Origin: Dysosmobacter segnis
GTDB taxonomy: Bacteria > Bacillota > Clostridia > Oscillospirales > Oscillospiraceae
NCBI RefSeq assembly: GCF_014297285.1
Contig: NZ_JACOQI010000008.1
Span: 1 to 64,000 of the forward strand
Direction: 5' to 3'
DNA length: 64,000 nt
A program made the position numbers and the translations under genes. A model generated the notes under the pieces. It saw nothing but the letters and a program-made list of their open reading frames with translations. It was not told the origin of the DNA and searched no databases. Below, one piece after another: positions 35,827 to 44,626 of this stretch; position 1 is the first letter of the stretch; each line of letters starts with the position of its first letter.

Positions 35827-35971
35827 TGATTTGAACATTCTTTTTAAAGCGGATTTTCCGATCCGCTTTGTTGTCATGCCCTGATGTCGCAAAAAACAGC
35901 ACACAGCTTGCTTTCGCTTTGCTGTGTGCTGTCTTTGTGAGGTTCCTTACTTGCTAACTAAGTGACATTGG
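35827..35971. repeat. Long inverted repeat, left arm (IS end)
   Basis: This 145-bp stretch is, with only a few changes, the reverse complement of 46297-46441. It contains stems AAAGCGGAT / ATCCGCTTT and CAGCACACAGC / GCTGTGTGCTG. The two arms enclose 10.3 kb of metabolic genes. Confidence 0.85.
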
Positions 35972-36045
35972 CCGAAACCGGCAGGGTAATTTTGTGGGCT
36001 GCTTATTTTAGCGGTCAAGCACGGTGATACGAAAGCGCCCCGCTG

Positions 36046-37476
36046 TTACAGGATCAGACCGAAGGCGATATAGAGGGCCGCTGTGCACACCGCAGTCACC
36101 AGCGCGTAGGGGAGCTGCGTTTTTACGTGAGAATACAGATCGGTGCCCACGGACATGGAGGACAGGATCGTGGTATCGGAAAGGGGAGAGCAGTGGTCGC
36201 CGAAAATGCCGCCGGACACCACTGCGCCGATGGTCAGCAGGATATTGCCGTTCATAGCCACTGCCATGGGGACTGCAATGGGCATCATGATGGAGAACGT
36301 GCCCCAGCTGGTTCCCGTGCAGAAGGCCATCAGCGCACCCATCAGGAAGATGATGGCCGGGCAGAAGGCACCGTCAATGCTGTCACCCAGCAGGCTGGCA
36401 AGGAACTGGCCGGTTCCCATTCCCTTGATGACCCCGCCGATGGAGAAGGACAGCACCAGAAGGATCACCAGACCCATCATGCTGCTGACGCCCTTCATAA
36501 CGCTGTCGCCGAACTCCTTGGCGGTCATGATCCCCTGCTTTGTATACATGACGCACATAATGAGCAGTGTGATAACAACAGAGTAGAGGATCGCCGTGGT
36601 TCCGTCGCCCGCCGCCAGATTTCCTCCGCCGGTGACCAGCAGGCCGATGAAAGCGCCGCCGATCAGGGTGATGAGCGGGAACATCATGTTCCACTTGTTC
36701 TCTTTGCCTTCCTCCACCAGTTCCTCAAAGCCGTCATTGTCGTTGAGCAGCGGCGTTACTCCATCATCATACAGCTTGCCGGTGTTCCGCACCCGCAGCT
36801 CTGCCTTTTTCATGGGGCCCCAGTCTTTTCCAGTGACAATATAGAACAGCACGAACAGCAGGGAGAGGATGCTGTAAAACTGGAAGGGAAGGCTCCGGAT
36901 CAGCAGATTCATAGGCTCGCCCTGGATATATCCGGAGGCGATCTCCGCGGAGATCAGGCCCATCAGCATAGCGCCCCAGGAGTTCAGGGGAATGATGGCG
37001 TTGACGGGCGCGGAAGTCGCGTCGCAGATGTAGGCCAGCTTTTCACGGGAGACCTTGAATTTGTCGATCAGCGGGCGGGTCACCACGCCGGTGAACATGA
37101 TGCTGAGCAGACCGTCGATAAAAATGATGATGCCGATCACATAGGCGATGAGCATCGCCATCCGCGGGCTCTTCACGCGCTTGCTCTGCTCGGTCAGGTA
37201 ATTGACGAAGCCCTTGACGCCGCCGGAGATGCGCACCAGGATCACAAACGCGCCCATCAGCGCCGTGAACAGGAAGGTTTTCAGATTTCCGGTGTCGGCG
37301 CAAACACTTAAAATGCCGTTGACGCTTTCGTTGATGGCGGCAAACGGATTCCATCCGCAAATAATCAGTTGTCCGGTAAAAATGCCCACCAGCATGGCCA
37401 GCGGCACCTTCCGCGTCGCAATGGCCACTGCCAGCGTCAGAATCGGAGCAACCAAAGTCAAATAGCCGTAATCCAT
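36046..37476 (-). CDS. nhaC: NhaC-family Na+/H+ antiporter-type transporter
   Basis: A 476-residue membrane protein with about 12 helices and features of the NhaC family, such as GIIIFIDGLLSIMFTGVVTRPL (about 114-135), SAPVNAIIPLNSWGAML and GTSWGTFSIMMPIAVP, plus DHCSPLSDTTI near the C-terminus. Members exchange Na+ for H+ or organic acids such as malate/lactate. It lies 21 bp after the D-cysteine desulfhydrase gene, so the pair forms one unit; an amino-acid-linked solute is possible. GAGGGA precedes the ATG. Confidence 0.88.
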   Translation of the reverse strand: MDYGYLTLVAPILTLAVAIATRKVPLAMLVGIFTGQLIICGWNPFAAINESVNGILSVCADTGNLKTFLFTALMGAFVILVRISGGVKGFVNYLTEQSKRVKSPRMAMLIAYVIGIIIFIDGLLSIMFTGVVTRPLIDKFKVSREKLAYICDATSAPVNAIIPLNSWGAMLMGLISAEIASGYIQGEPMNLLIRSLPFQFYSILSLLFVLFYIVTGKDWGPMKKAELRVRNTGKLYDDGVTPLLNDNDGFEELVEEGKENKWNMMFPLITLIGGAFIGLLVTGGGNLAAGDGTTAILYSVVITLLIMCVMYTKQGIMTAKEFGDSVMKGVSSMMGLVILLVLSFSIGGVIKGMGTGQFLASLLGDSIDGAFCPAIIFLMGALMAFCTGTSWGTFSIMMPIAVPMAVAMNGNILLTIGAVVSGGIFGDHCSPLSDTTILSSMSVGTDLYSHVKTQLPYALVTAVCTAALYIAFGLIL

Positions 37477-37497
37477 AAGTTTTTCCCTCTTTCTCGA

Positions 37498-38484
37498 TCA
37501 ATACTGCGCAAATAAGGAGCCGAGCCCGCCTGTATGCAAATAGCAGACGGGGCCGGACACTTTTTCCTGTTCGATCCAGTCCATCATCCCCACCAGGACC
37601 TTGCTGGTATAGACGTTTTCGATGAAGATCCCCTCACTGCGGGCAAAGGACAGGACTGCCTGCTGGCTCTCCTTTGTGTTTTCACCCCAGCCGCCGCCAC
37701 GGTAGGCGTCTGTGATCTCTGCCGCCTGTTCCACCGACACATCCATGGGGAGACCGGTGATCTCCTCCGCTTCGGAGATGGTGGAGCGGATATGCGCCGT
37801 CAGCGTTTCCCGGTCATCCTCGACGCTGACGATCACAATGCGGAAGGGCTGGCCCATCAGCTGATTTCCGTAGATCAGCCCGGCCGCGACGCCGCCGTTT
37901 CCGCCAGGGGCGAAAATCGTCATGCGGCCAATTCCAAGATCCTCGCACTGCCGCTTCATTTCCACCACTGCGGCGGTATAGCCCAACGCGCCCCGGCCGG
38001 TGGTCGCGCCGTTGCGGACCACATAGACCTGTTCGCCGGCGGACTGGTAAGCGGCGGCCAGCTCCTCCATGCGGCGGTTCCGAACCGTGCCGTCACAAGG
38101 GCCGAGGAAGTGTATTTTGGTACCCAGCAGCTCCTCCAGCAGGAGATTTCCCTCTTTGCGGGCTGGCTCCGCCGCGTTGATGATAAGCTCACAGTCCAGC
38201 CCGGCCTTGGCACAGGCCGCCGCGGTCAGAGCGCATAGATTTGACTGCTCCGGTCCCGCTGCCAGGATTTTGGAAGCCCCCTTGGATCTGGCTTCCCCTA
38301 AGAGGAACTCAAGGCTGCGGATCTTATTTCCGCCCGGACCGACACCGGTCATGTCGTCCCGCTTGATGAGGAGGCTGACATCCTTTCCTGAGGGCTGGTA
38401 ATGCATGGGGTGCAGGGGCGTTGGCATAGGCATGAGCGGCACGCGGTCTGTCTCACGCAGAAAACGTTCAATCGGTTTCATGCT
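37498..38484 (-). CDS. dcyD: D-cysteine desulfhydrase (PLP-dependent, ACC-deaminase family)
   Basis: A 328-residue fold-type II PLP enzyme. The PLP lysine is in GVGPGGNKIRSLEFLLGEA (about 45-63), and the phosphate-binding loop is APGGNGGVAAGL (about 190-201). The closest family is D-cysteine desulfhydrase / ACC deaminase, which forms pyruvate, ammonia and H2S from D-cysteine. Start 38484 is preferred for GGAGAAAG; an ATG 18 bp upstream lacks one. Divergent from an amino acid importer operon, which suggests that imported cystine or another amino acid feeds this enzyme. Substrate specificity is not proven by sequence. Confidence 0.82.
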   Translation of the reverse strand, partial: SMKPIERFLRETDRVPLMPMPTPLHPMHYQPSGKDVSLLIKRDDMTGVGPGGNKIRSLEFLLGEARSKGASKILAAGPEQSNLCALTAAACAKAGLDCELIINAAEPARKEGNLLLEELLGTKIHFLGPCDGTVRNRRMEELAAAYQSAGEQVYVVRNGATTGRGALGYTAAVVEMKRQCEDLGIGRMTIFAPGGNGGVAAGLIYGNQLMGQPFRIVIVSVEDDRETLTAHIRSTISEAEEITGLPMDVSVEQAAEITDAYRGGGWGENTKESQQAVLSFARSEGIFIENVYTSKVLVGMMDWIEQEKVSGPVCYLHTGGLGSLFAQY

Positions 38485-39090
38485 CTTTCTCCAATTAGCC
38501 AAGTAGTAATTTACTTGCTTAAAGAATAACAGGCATTTTGCCGAATGTCAATCTTTTTCGGGGGCTCGCCGCCAATTACCATGAAACGCACAGAAACCTC
38601 CCGGACCTGCTTCTGTTTATTAGAAGATATACGCAATCGCGGGCGCTTTTTTCTTGTTTTGGGGGCGCTTGCGGTTGTGCGTGCTTCGGAGGGTCTGAAC
38701 AGTGTTAGAAAAGGGATAGAAGAGGGAAGGGCCTGTATTGCCCCGCTGTCACATCGTTTCCGCTGCGCTTTCGGGATGGTTGGACTGACGGTCCGCTTCG
38801 TGAGGGCGGGCATTCCGCCGATGTCCGATAGGCAGGTGCATACGCATAGTATGTATACAAATACAAATATACTGTATAACATTTATGTTTGCTTATAGCA
38901 CCCACTATGCGCTTATACGCATGAAACACAAATGCTTCCAGTGTATACAGCCATATTCTCGTATATATTTACAATAATTGAATAATTATACAAATTTTTG
39001 CAAATTTGCTATTGACTTTCAGTGTGAGAAAATATACAATCCGTTCATCCGAAGCACACAAACGGTGCAAGCGAGAAGGAGGAGAACGCC
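38485..39090. other. Divergent intergenic region without a supported gene
   Basis: Two overlapping open frames occur here on opposite strands, but neither has a ribosome site or family resemblance. The right half (38830-39010) is AT-rich, with several TATA-like strings (GTATGTATACAAATACAAAT, ATACTGTATAAC) that may hold promoters of the divergent operons. Confidence 0.45.
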
Positions 39091-39771
39091 ATGGGCATTA
39101 CAGAGATATTTTTGAACTACTACCAATACTTCCTCCGAGGAACGCAGACCACCGTCATCGTTTCCCTGATCACCGTTCTGCTGGGCACGGTCCTCGGCTG
39201 TCTCATCGCGCTGCTGCGATTGTCAAGATTCAGGCTGTGCTCCGGGTTTGCCAAGCTGTATATCACCGTCATCCGGGGAACGCCGCTTCTGGTGCAGCTG
39301 TACATCGTTTACTATCAGCTTCACTTCATTCCGTGGCCGGAGGGTTCCATTCTGGGCGTGGAGCTGGCGCGGGTCATGCCCTGCATCCTGGCCCTGTCCA
39401 TGAACTCCACAGCTTATGTGGCGGAGGTCATTCGTTCCGGTATTCAGGCGGTGGACTTCGGGCAGACGGAGGCCGCGCTGTCCTGCGGTATGACCCGGAC
39501 GCAGGCGATGGTGAACATCATCCTGCCGCAGGCGGTCAAGAACATTCTGCCGGCGCTGGGCAATGAGTTTGTGACCATGATCAAGGAGACGTCCATCATC
39601 CAGTACCTCGGCGTCGGCGACCTGATGTACAACAACGGCATCGTCGTCACCGCCACCTACAACCCGCTGCCTTGCTACTATATTTCCGCGATCATCTACC
39701 TGACCCTGAACATCGTGCTGGGGAAGGGGCTGGATCTTTTTGAGAGGAGGATGAAGTGCAGTGACCGCTGA
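39091..39771 (+). CDS. Polar amino acid ABC importer, permease
   Basis: A 226-residue HisM/GlnP-type permease with five or so helices. It has the N-terminal signature [20 protein letters not shown] and the conserved EAA loop [33 protein letters not shown] (about 130-162). GAAGGAGGAGA precedes ATG. First gene of a four-gene unit with the ATPase, an ornithine-cyclodeaminase-like enzyme and the binding protein. The substrate may be cystine or another polar amino acid. Confidence 0.92.
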   Translation: MGITEIFLNYYQYFLRGTQTTVIVSLITVLLGTVLGCLIALLRLSRFRLCSGFAKLYITVIRGTPLLVQLYIVYYQLHFIPWPEGSILGVELARVMPCILALSMNSTAYVAEVIRSGIQAVDFGQTEAALSCGMTRTQAMVNIILPQAVKNILPALGNEFVTMIKETSIIQYLGVGDLMYNNGIVVTATYNPLPCYYISAIIYLTLNIVLGKGLDLFERRMKCSDR

Positions 39772-40510
39772 CAACGTTCTGTTTGAGATCAAGGGACTGA
39801 AAAAGAATTTCGGCGATCTGGAGGTCCTCAAGGGCATCCACACCACCATCCGAAAGGGGGAGGTCGTGGTGGTCATCGGGCCCTCCGGTTCCGGAAAGTC
39901 CACCTTCATCCGATGCCTGAACCTGCTGGAGACCCCCACGGAGGGCCAGATCTTTTTTGAGGGCAGCTGCATCACCGACAAGGGCTACGCCGTCCATAAG
40001 CACCGGGAAAAGGTGGGGATGGTGTTCCAGCAGTTCAATCTGTTCAACAACCTGACGATCCTGGAGAATGTGACCATCTCCCTGAAAAAGGTAAAGAAGG
40101 TCCCGGCACCGGCGGCAGAGGAAAAAGCCAGAGCGCTGCTGCGGCGCGTCGGTCTGGAGGACAAGGCGGATGCCTATCCCGCTCAGCTGTCCGGCGGACA
40201 GAAGCAGCGGATCGCCATTGTCCGGGCTATGGCGATGGAGCCGGACGTGATGCTCTTTGACGAGCCCACCTCCGCGCTGGACCCGGAAATGGTGGGGGAG
40301 GTGCTCTCGGTCATTCAGGACCTTGCAAAGGAGGGCGTCACCATGGTCGTGGTCACCCACGAGATGGGCTTCGCCAAGAAGGTGGGGACCCGTATCCTCT
40401 TTATGGACGGCGGCGTGATCGCCGAGGAGGGAACGCCCCAGCAGATCTTTGAGGACCCCCAGAATGAACGGACCAAGGACTTCCTGTCCAAGGTCATCCA
40501 TGTAATCTGA
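39761..40510 (+). CDS. Polar amino acid ABC importer, ATP-binding protein
   Basis: A 249-residue GlnQ-type ATPase starting at GTG, overlapping the permease end by 11 bp, with GAGAGGAGG upstream. Walker A is [15 protein letters not shown] (about 39-53), signature [17 protein letters not shown], Walker [20 protein letters not shown], switch [10 protein letters not shown]. The product ends FLSKVIHVI, without an added regulatory domain, as is usual in the family. Confidence 0.93.
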   Translation: MTADNVLFEIKGLKKNFGDLEVLKGIHTTIRKGEVVVVIGPSGSGKSTFIRCLNLLETPTEGQIFFEGSCITDKGYAVHKHREKVGMVFQQFNLFNNLTILENVTISLKKVKKVPAPAAEEKARALLRRVGLEDKADAYPAQLSGGQKQRIAIVRAMAMEPDVMLFDEPTSALDPEMVGEVLSVIQDLAKEGVTMVVVTHEMGFAKKVGTRILFMDGGVIAEEGTPQQIFEDPQNERTKDFLSKVIHVI

Positions 40511-40560
40511 AACAACACAGCCGCATCAAGTGGCTTACAAAAAAATTGGAGGAATTTATT

Positions 40561-41589
40561 ATGTTAGGTACGATCAATCCCGAAATTCTGTTTCTGCAGC
40601 AGGAAGACCAGATCAAGGCCGGTCTTTTGGATATGAAGATGATCCTGAAAATCACGGAGGATACCTATAAAATGCTGGGGCAGGGCCAGATCCAGAATCC
40701 CCCGAAGGTCCATCTGGGCATCCCGGAGGGGACGGAGTGGGAATCCTTCTTCAACACCATGCCCAGCTACATCGGCGGCGATCTGAATATCGCCGGTATC
40801 AAGTGGGCCGCCGAGTCCAAGAAGAACGCCACCACCCCCGGCATCCCTTACGGCATCGACATTTCCATCCTCAGCGACCCCGTCACGGTCCTGCCCTTCT
40901 GTATTCAGGACGGCACCATCATCACCGCCATGCGGACCTCTGCTGTGGCGGGCCTGCAGGCAAAATACTGCGCCCCCTCCGACACGGATACCGCGACGCT
41001 GATCGGCGCGGGCGTCATTGGCCGGACCATGATCATGGCGATCTGCGAGGCGATCCCCACGGTCAAGACCATTTACCTCTGCGATTTGGATCTGGAAAAG
41101 GCAGAGCAGGTGGCCAAGGAGTCCGAGGGCAAGTACGGCGTGACCATCATCCCCACCTCCGACAGCAAGACGGCAGCGGCAAAGTCTCAGCTGATCGTGG
41201 GCGAGACCACCGCCAGAACGCCCTTCATCGACAAGAGCTGGGTGAAGCCCCACAGCGCCATCGTCTGCGTCTCCAACGAGGCCACGACGGACGTGGTAAA
41301 GGCTGCGGACGTGAATGTGGTGGATTACTGGAAGCAGATCATCACCTTCAAGAACAAGGCCATCACGCAGGTGTTCGACGCCGGTGAGATCACCAAGGAG
41401 GAAGTGCTGGAAACCAGCGACCTGGTGCTGGGCAAGCCCTGCAGAACCTCTGACGAGCAGTTCATTTACGCCTGCTCTCTGGGTCTGGGCGCGCTGGACA
41501 TCACCGTGGCCTACGCCCTGTACCAGAACGCGGTCAAGCTGGGCCTTGGCACCAAGGTCAAGCTGTGGGACAAGCCTCTGTGGGAATAA
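40561..41589 (+). CDS. Ornithine cyclodeaminase / mu-crystallin family enzyme
   Basis: A 342-residue NAD(P)-binding protein. The Rossmann motif is TLIGAGVIGRTMIMAI (about 142-157), preceded by TAMRTSAVAGLQAKYCAP, the family's substrate/nicotinamide region. Members include ornithine cyclodeaminase, alanine dehydrogenase of archaeal type, SbnB-like enzymes and ketimine reductases; which reaction applies is open. Start 40561 follows TTGGAGGAA. Its place between the ATPase and binding-protein genes of an importer implies that it acts on the imported amino acid. Confidence 0.85.
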   Translation: MLGTINPEILFLQQEDQIKAGLLDMKMILKITEDTYKMLGQGQIQNPPKVHLGIPEGTEWESFFNTMPSYIGGDLNIAGIKWAAESKKNATTPGIPYGIDISILSDPVTVLPFCIQDGTIITAMRTSAVAGLQAKYCAPSDTDTATLIGAGVIGRTMIMAICEAIPTVKTIYLCDLDLEKAEQVAKESEGKYGVTIIPTSDSKTAAAKSQLIVGETTARTPFIDKSWVKPHSAIVCVSNEATTDVVKAADVNVVDYWKQIITFKNKAITQVFDAGEITKEEVLETSDLVLGKPCRTSDEQFIYACSLGLGALDITVAYALYQNAVKLGLGTKVKLWDKPLWE

Positions 41590-41625
41590 ACGCCCCGGTC
41601 GAAAACGAGAAGAGGAGAGAATAGC

Positions 41626-42432
41626 ATGAAAAAAGCGATTGCTTTGCTGCTGGCGTTGGTAACGCTGCTGTCCCTGACGGCCTGCGCCGGCAAGGAGGAT
41701 GCGGCCTCGTCTGCACTGGATCAGATCAAGCAGAAGGGGGAGCTGGTGGTCGGCACCTCCGCGGACTACCCACCCTATGAGTTCCATACGGAGGTGGACG
41801 GGAAAGACACCATCGTGGGCTTTGACATGGAGATCGCCCAGGCCATTGCCGACAAGCTGGGTGTATCCCTGAAAATTGTAGATATGTCCTTTGACAATCT
41901 GCTGATGAGCCTTGCCAATGACGAGTTCGATCTGGTCATCGCCGGCCTGACCGCGGATGAGGAACGGCGCAAGACCACCGACTTCTCCGATCCCTATCTG
42001 GAAGCCAAAAACCTGATTCTGGTGCGGGCCGAGGATGCGGACAAGTACGCCAGTCTGGATGATCTGAAGGGGGTCAAGGGCGGCGCGCAGACCGGCTCCA
42101 AGCCCTATAACAACTGCGTTACCTACTGCGGTGAGGAGACCACGGTCGGCCTTGCCAAGGTACAGGATCTGGTCATGGAGCTGGAGGCCGGAAAGCTGGA
42201 TGTCGTATTTCTGGACTACATGACCGTGCTGTCCTATGCGGACGCCAAGGAGGATCTGGCCGCCGTGGATCTCGGCATCCCGGAAACCAGTGACGGCTAC
42301 TCCATCGCCGTCAAGAAGGGGAACACGGAGCTGGCCGAGTTCATCAACGGCGTTCTGGCAGAGCTGAAGGAGCAGAACACCATCGAGCAGTTCATCGTAG
42401 AGGCCAAGAAGCTGGAAAGCGCGGCGGAGTAA
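41626..42432 (+). CDS. Polar amino acid ABC importer, substrate-binding lipoprotein
   Basis: A 268-residue protein with a lipoprotein signal (LLSLTACAGK, cysteine near residue 21). The mature part has the SBP_bac_3 start LVVGTSADYPPYEFHTEVDG and GFDMEIAQAIADKLGV. The ligand-binding aspartate pattern of the amino acid group is present near FDLVIAGLTADEERRKTTDFSDPY. AAGAGGAGAG precedes ATG. Last gene of the importer unit; a terminator follows directly. Confidence 0.93.
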   Translation: MKKAIALLLALVTLLSLTACAGKEDAASSALDQIKQKGELVVGTSADYPPYEFHTEVDGKDTIVGFDMEIAQAIADKLGVSLKIVDMSFDNLLMSLANDEFDLVIAGLTADEERRKTTDFSDPYLEAKNLILVRAEDADKYASLDDLKGVKGGAQTGSKPYNNCVTYCGEETTVGLAKVQDLVMELEAGKLDVVFLDYMTVLSYADAKEDLAAVDLGIPETSDGYSIAVKKGNTELAEFINGVLAELKEQNTIEQFIVEAKKLESAAE

Positions 42433-42470
42433 CGCCGGAATCAACGATTCAAATTTGAGCTGACACAACA

Positions 42471-42500
42471 AAAAGAGCCGCGTCAGCGGCTCTTTTTGCG
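42471..42500. terminator. Terminator between importer operon and capA
   Basis: AAAAAGAGCCGC-GTCA-GCGGCTCTTTTT: symmetric stem with A- and T-runs, serving convergent genes. Confidence 0.9.
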
Positions 42501-42502
42501 TA

Positions 42503-43753
42503 TTATTCTTCCGGTTTGGCTGGGGGGTCACCGATCACGCCGCCGTCCGGCAGGGGGGAGAGGAGTTCTGCACCGAGCGTGGGTTCCGGCGGCAGAGGGG
42601 GGGTCTCCGCTGCCTCAGGCTTGGGGACCGGGGGACGGAAGGTGCCGTCCAGCTTCTGAAAACAGCGCCGGTAAGCCGCCGTATCCGGCGGATAGGGGGT
42701 GGGCCGGTAATCGTTCCGGGTGGAGACGCTGCTGACGCAGCAGGGAATATAGGACATCTCCCACGAACGGTCCTCGCCGCTGCCGGACACGGTGAGCTGG
42801 GCGATGACCGTATCCTTGTCCGAGGGGCTGCGGTTGCCGCCGAAGCAGAAATTGCCGATGCTGTACAGGATCACGCTGCCCTGATAGGCTTCTATGGGCT
42901 GTAAAACGTGAGGGTGGGTCCCCACCACCACATCCGCGCCGCCTTTCACGGCGGCATGGGCCAGCGCCGTCTGCCGCTTGGTGGGGACGTAGGTTTTTTC
43001 GGCCCCGGCGTGCATGAAGGCCACAATGATATCCGCCCCCTCGTCCTTGAGCCGTTTGCAGCCATCCTCCATCTGCTTGGCGGAGCCGTTGAAGGGGTGG
43101 ACGTAGGCCCCTAGCCGCAGGGTGTCCCCATTGCCGTGGCGCAGCTCGAAGCACTGCTCCTGATTGCCGGGGATCCCGGCAACGCCGTATTCCGCCAGTG
43201 CGGCCTCAGTGTCCCGGAGGCCGGCGTCACCGAAATCGCGGGTGTGGTTGTTGGACAGGGTGACAGCCTCCACACCGCCCAGCACCAGAGCCTGCACATA
43301 GTTGGGATCGCCGCAGAAGGCGTATTCCGAGTCGGACTCCAGACGGCGGGGGGAAAAGGAACATTCCAGATTGGCCAGCGTCAGATCATCAGCCAGCAGA
43401 AGCTCCGCCACGTTGGAAAAGGGATAAGCGTAATCGTCCCCCACCAGCTTTTCAAAGTGGTTGGTGTGGTGGCTGGAGGTCAGGGTGCAGTCCCCCAAAA
43501 AGGAAATGACAAAGGGCGCCGGTTCAGCTGAGGGTTCTTCTTCCTGCGGCGGGGCCGGGGGAAGCTCCGGCTCCGGGGAGACTTCCGTTCCCGCAGAGGT
43601 GTCCGGCAGAGTGGCTGTTCCCCCGGAGGGAACGGACGCGTCAAAAGGGCGGAAGTGCCAGAAAAGCGTCCCCGCGAGAAAGCCGGCGGCAAAGATCAGG
43701 ACAAACAGCAGAAACGGCGGGCGCTTCCGGGGCAGTTCCCGTTTTCCGCGCAT
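42503..43753 (-). CDS. CapA-family (poly-gamma-glutamate type) metallophosphatase-like protein
   Basis: A 416-residue protein with a basic start, a membrane anchor at about 13-31 and a Pro/Glu-rich linker to about 80. The CapA domain follows: ISFLGDCTLTSSHH (about 84-97), ANLECSF, LSNNHTRDFGDAGLRDT (about 165-181) and GTHPHVLQPIE (about 280-290), ending in a Pro-rich tail. The family is linked to polyglutamate capsules but is also widespread where no capsule genes are nearby, as here. It acts outside the membrane. Start 43753 follows AGGAAGTGAGG. Confidence 0.85.
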   Translation of the reverse strand: MRGKRELPRKRPPFLLFVLIFAAGFLAGTLFWHFRPFDASVPSGGTATLPDTSAGTEVSPEPELPPAPPQEEEPSAEPAPFVISFLGDCTLTSSHHTNHFEKLVGDDYAYPFSNVAELLLADDLTLANLECSFSPRRLESDSEYAFCGDPNYVQALVLGGVEAVTLSNNHTRDFGDAGLRDTEAALAEYGVAGIPGNQEQCFELRHGNGDTLRLGAYVHPFNGSAKQMEDGCKRLKDEGADIIVAFMHAGAEKTYVPTKRQTALAHAAVKGGADVVVGTHPHVLQPIEAYQGSVILYSIGNFCFGGNRSPSDKDTVIAQLTVSGSGEDRSWEMSYIPCCVSSVSTRNDYRPTPYPPDTAAYRRCFQKLDGTFRPPVPKPEAAETPPLPPEPTLGAELLSPLPDGGVIGDPPAKPEE

Positions 43754-43935
43754 GGAGACCTCACTTCCTTTCTGACCGGTCAGCCGCGCCGTGACGGAAC
43801 GCGCTGATAGGTGTGTTTTCTCATCGCCGCTGCCGCCGGGAACCGCAGGTTTCCGGTCATTGCCGCGGTTATTCCGCATTATAACACGTTTTTCGCCAGA
43901 CGGAAAGATGGTCGTAAAAAACAAACATAACTCTG

Positions 43936-43972
43936 TTATCCCCGTTTGCTGTCGAAACGGGGATAATTTTTT
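43936..43972 (+). terminator. Stand-alone terminator hairpin upstream of an ECF sigma gene
   Basis: Stem TTATCCCCGTTT / AAACGGGGATAA with six T. There is no plus-strand gene before it within 1.5 kb, so it may insulate the sigma gene or end a short leader RNA. The interval 43754-44065 holds otherwise only a TATAAT-like string at about 43975. Confidence 0.7.
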
Positions 43973-44065
43973 GCTATAATTTTTGAAACCATGTAACCTG
44001 ACTGCCCCAAAGGGTGCTTATAGGGGTGAAGGTCCTTCAATCAAAACCGGAAGGAGATGAACGCC

Positions 44066-44626
44066 ATGGATGACCGCAGCATCGTCGCGCTGTACCTGCG
44101 GCGTGACGAGACAGCCGTCCGGCAGACCGCCGAGAAATACGGCAGCCGTCTGCGCACGCTGGCCTACGGGATCGTCAATGATCTGCAGACGGCCGAGGAG
44201 TGTGAAAATGACACCTACATGGAGGCATGGCGCACGATCCCGCCCCATGAGCCAAGCGATCACTTCTACGCCTTCCTCGCCCGGATCACCCGCCACATTT
44301 CCCTGAACTGCTGCCGTGACCGCAGCCGTCTGAAGCGCAGCGCTTTTATCTGTGAGCTCAGTGCGGAAATGGAGCAATGCATCCCGGCGCCTGATGACAG
44401 CTCGTGCCGCATGGATGATCTGGCACTTCGGACGGCCATCAATGACTTTCTCGGCAAACTGGATGAGGAAAAACGGAACATGTTCGTCCGCCGGTATTGG
44501 TATCTGGACTCCGTGGCCGACATCGCCAAGCGCTATGGCATATCCGAAAGCAAGGTGAAAACAACGCTGTTCCGCTGCCGCAACCGGCTGCGGGAGCATC
44601 TGAACAAGGAGGGTTACACAATATGA
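44066..44626 (+). CDS. ECF-type RNA polymerase sigma factor
   Basis: A 186-residue sigma factor. Region 2 contains AYGIVNDLQTAEECENDTYMEAWRTIPP (about 34-61), and region 4 has YWYLDSVADIAKRYGISESKVKTTLFRCRNRLR (about 142-174). Start 44066 is used because AAGGAG lies 9 bp upstream; ATG 44057 would be too close to it. The stop overlaps the next start (ATGA). Sigma factors of this type (with EECENDTYMEAW) are commonly paired with DUF4179-like membrane anti-sigma proteins in Clostridia. Confidence 0.9.
   Translation: MDDRSIVALYLRRDETAVRQTAEKYGSRLRTLAYGIVNDLQTAEECENDTYMEAWRTIPPHEPSDHFYAFLARITRHISLNCCRDRSRLKRSAFICELSAEMEQCIPAPDDSSCRMDDLALRTAINDFLGKLDEEKRNMFVRRYWYLDSVADIAKRYGISESKVKTTLFRCRNRLREHLNKEGYTI

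Larger units (their letters stand above)
35458..35971 (+). mobile_element. Internally deleted IS4-like element (about 0.5 kb)
   Basis: Ends are CCAATGTCAGTAAG (35458) and, in inverse, CTAAGTGACATTGG (ends 35971). Inside are hairpins GGCCATTTTGCTAA / TTAGCAAAATGGCC (about 35568-35601), a deleted transposase frame and a strong pair of stems near the right end. The outside flanks AAAATTACCCTGCCG (35436-35450) and CGGCAGGGTAATTTT (about 35979-35993) are reverse complements, so the element sits in the loop of a former terminator hairpin. Another copy of its right end is at 46297. Confidence 0.65.

Noticed and set aside
38511..38898. Overlapping open frames on both strands between dcyD and the importer
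   Set aside because: Neither has a ribosome site, family match or plausible composition; treated as an intergenic region.
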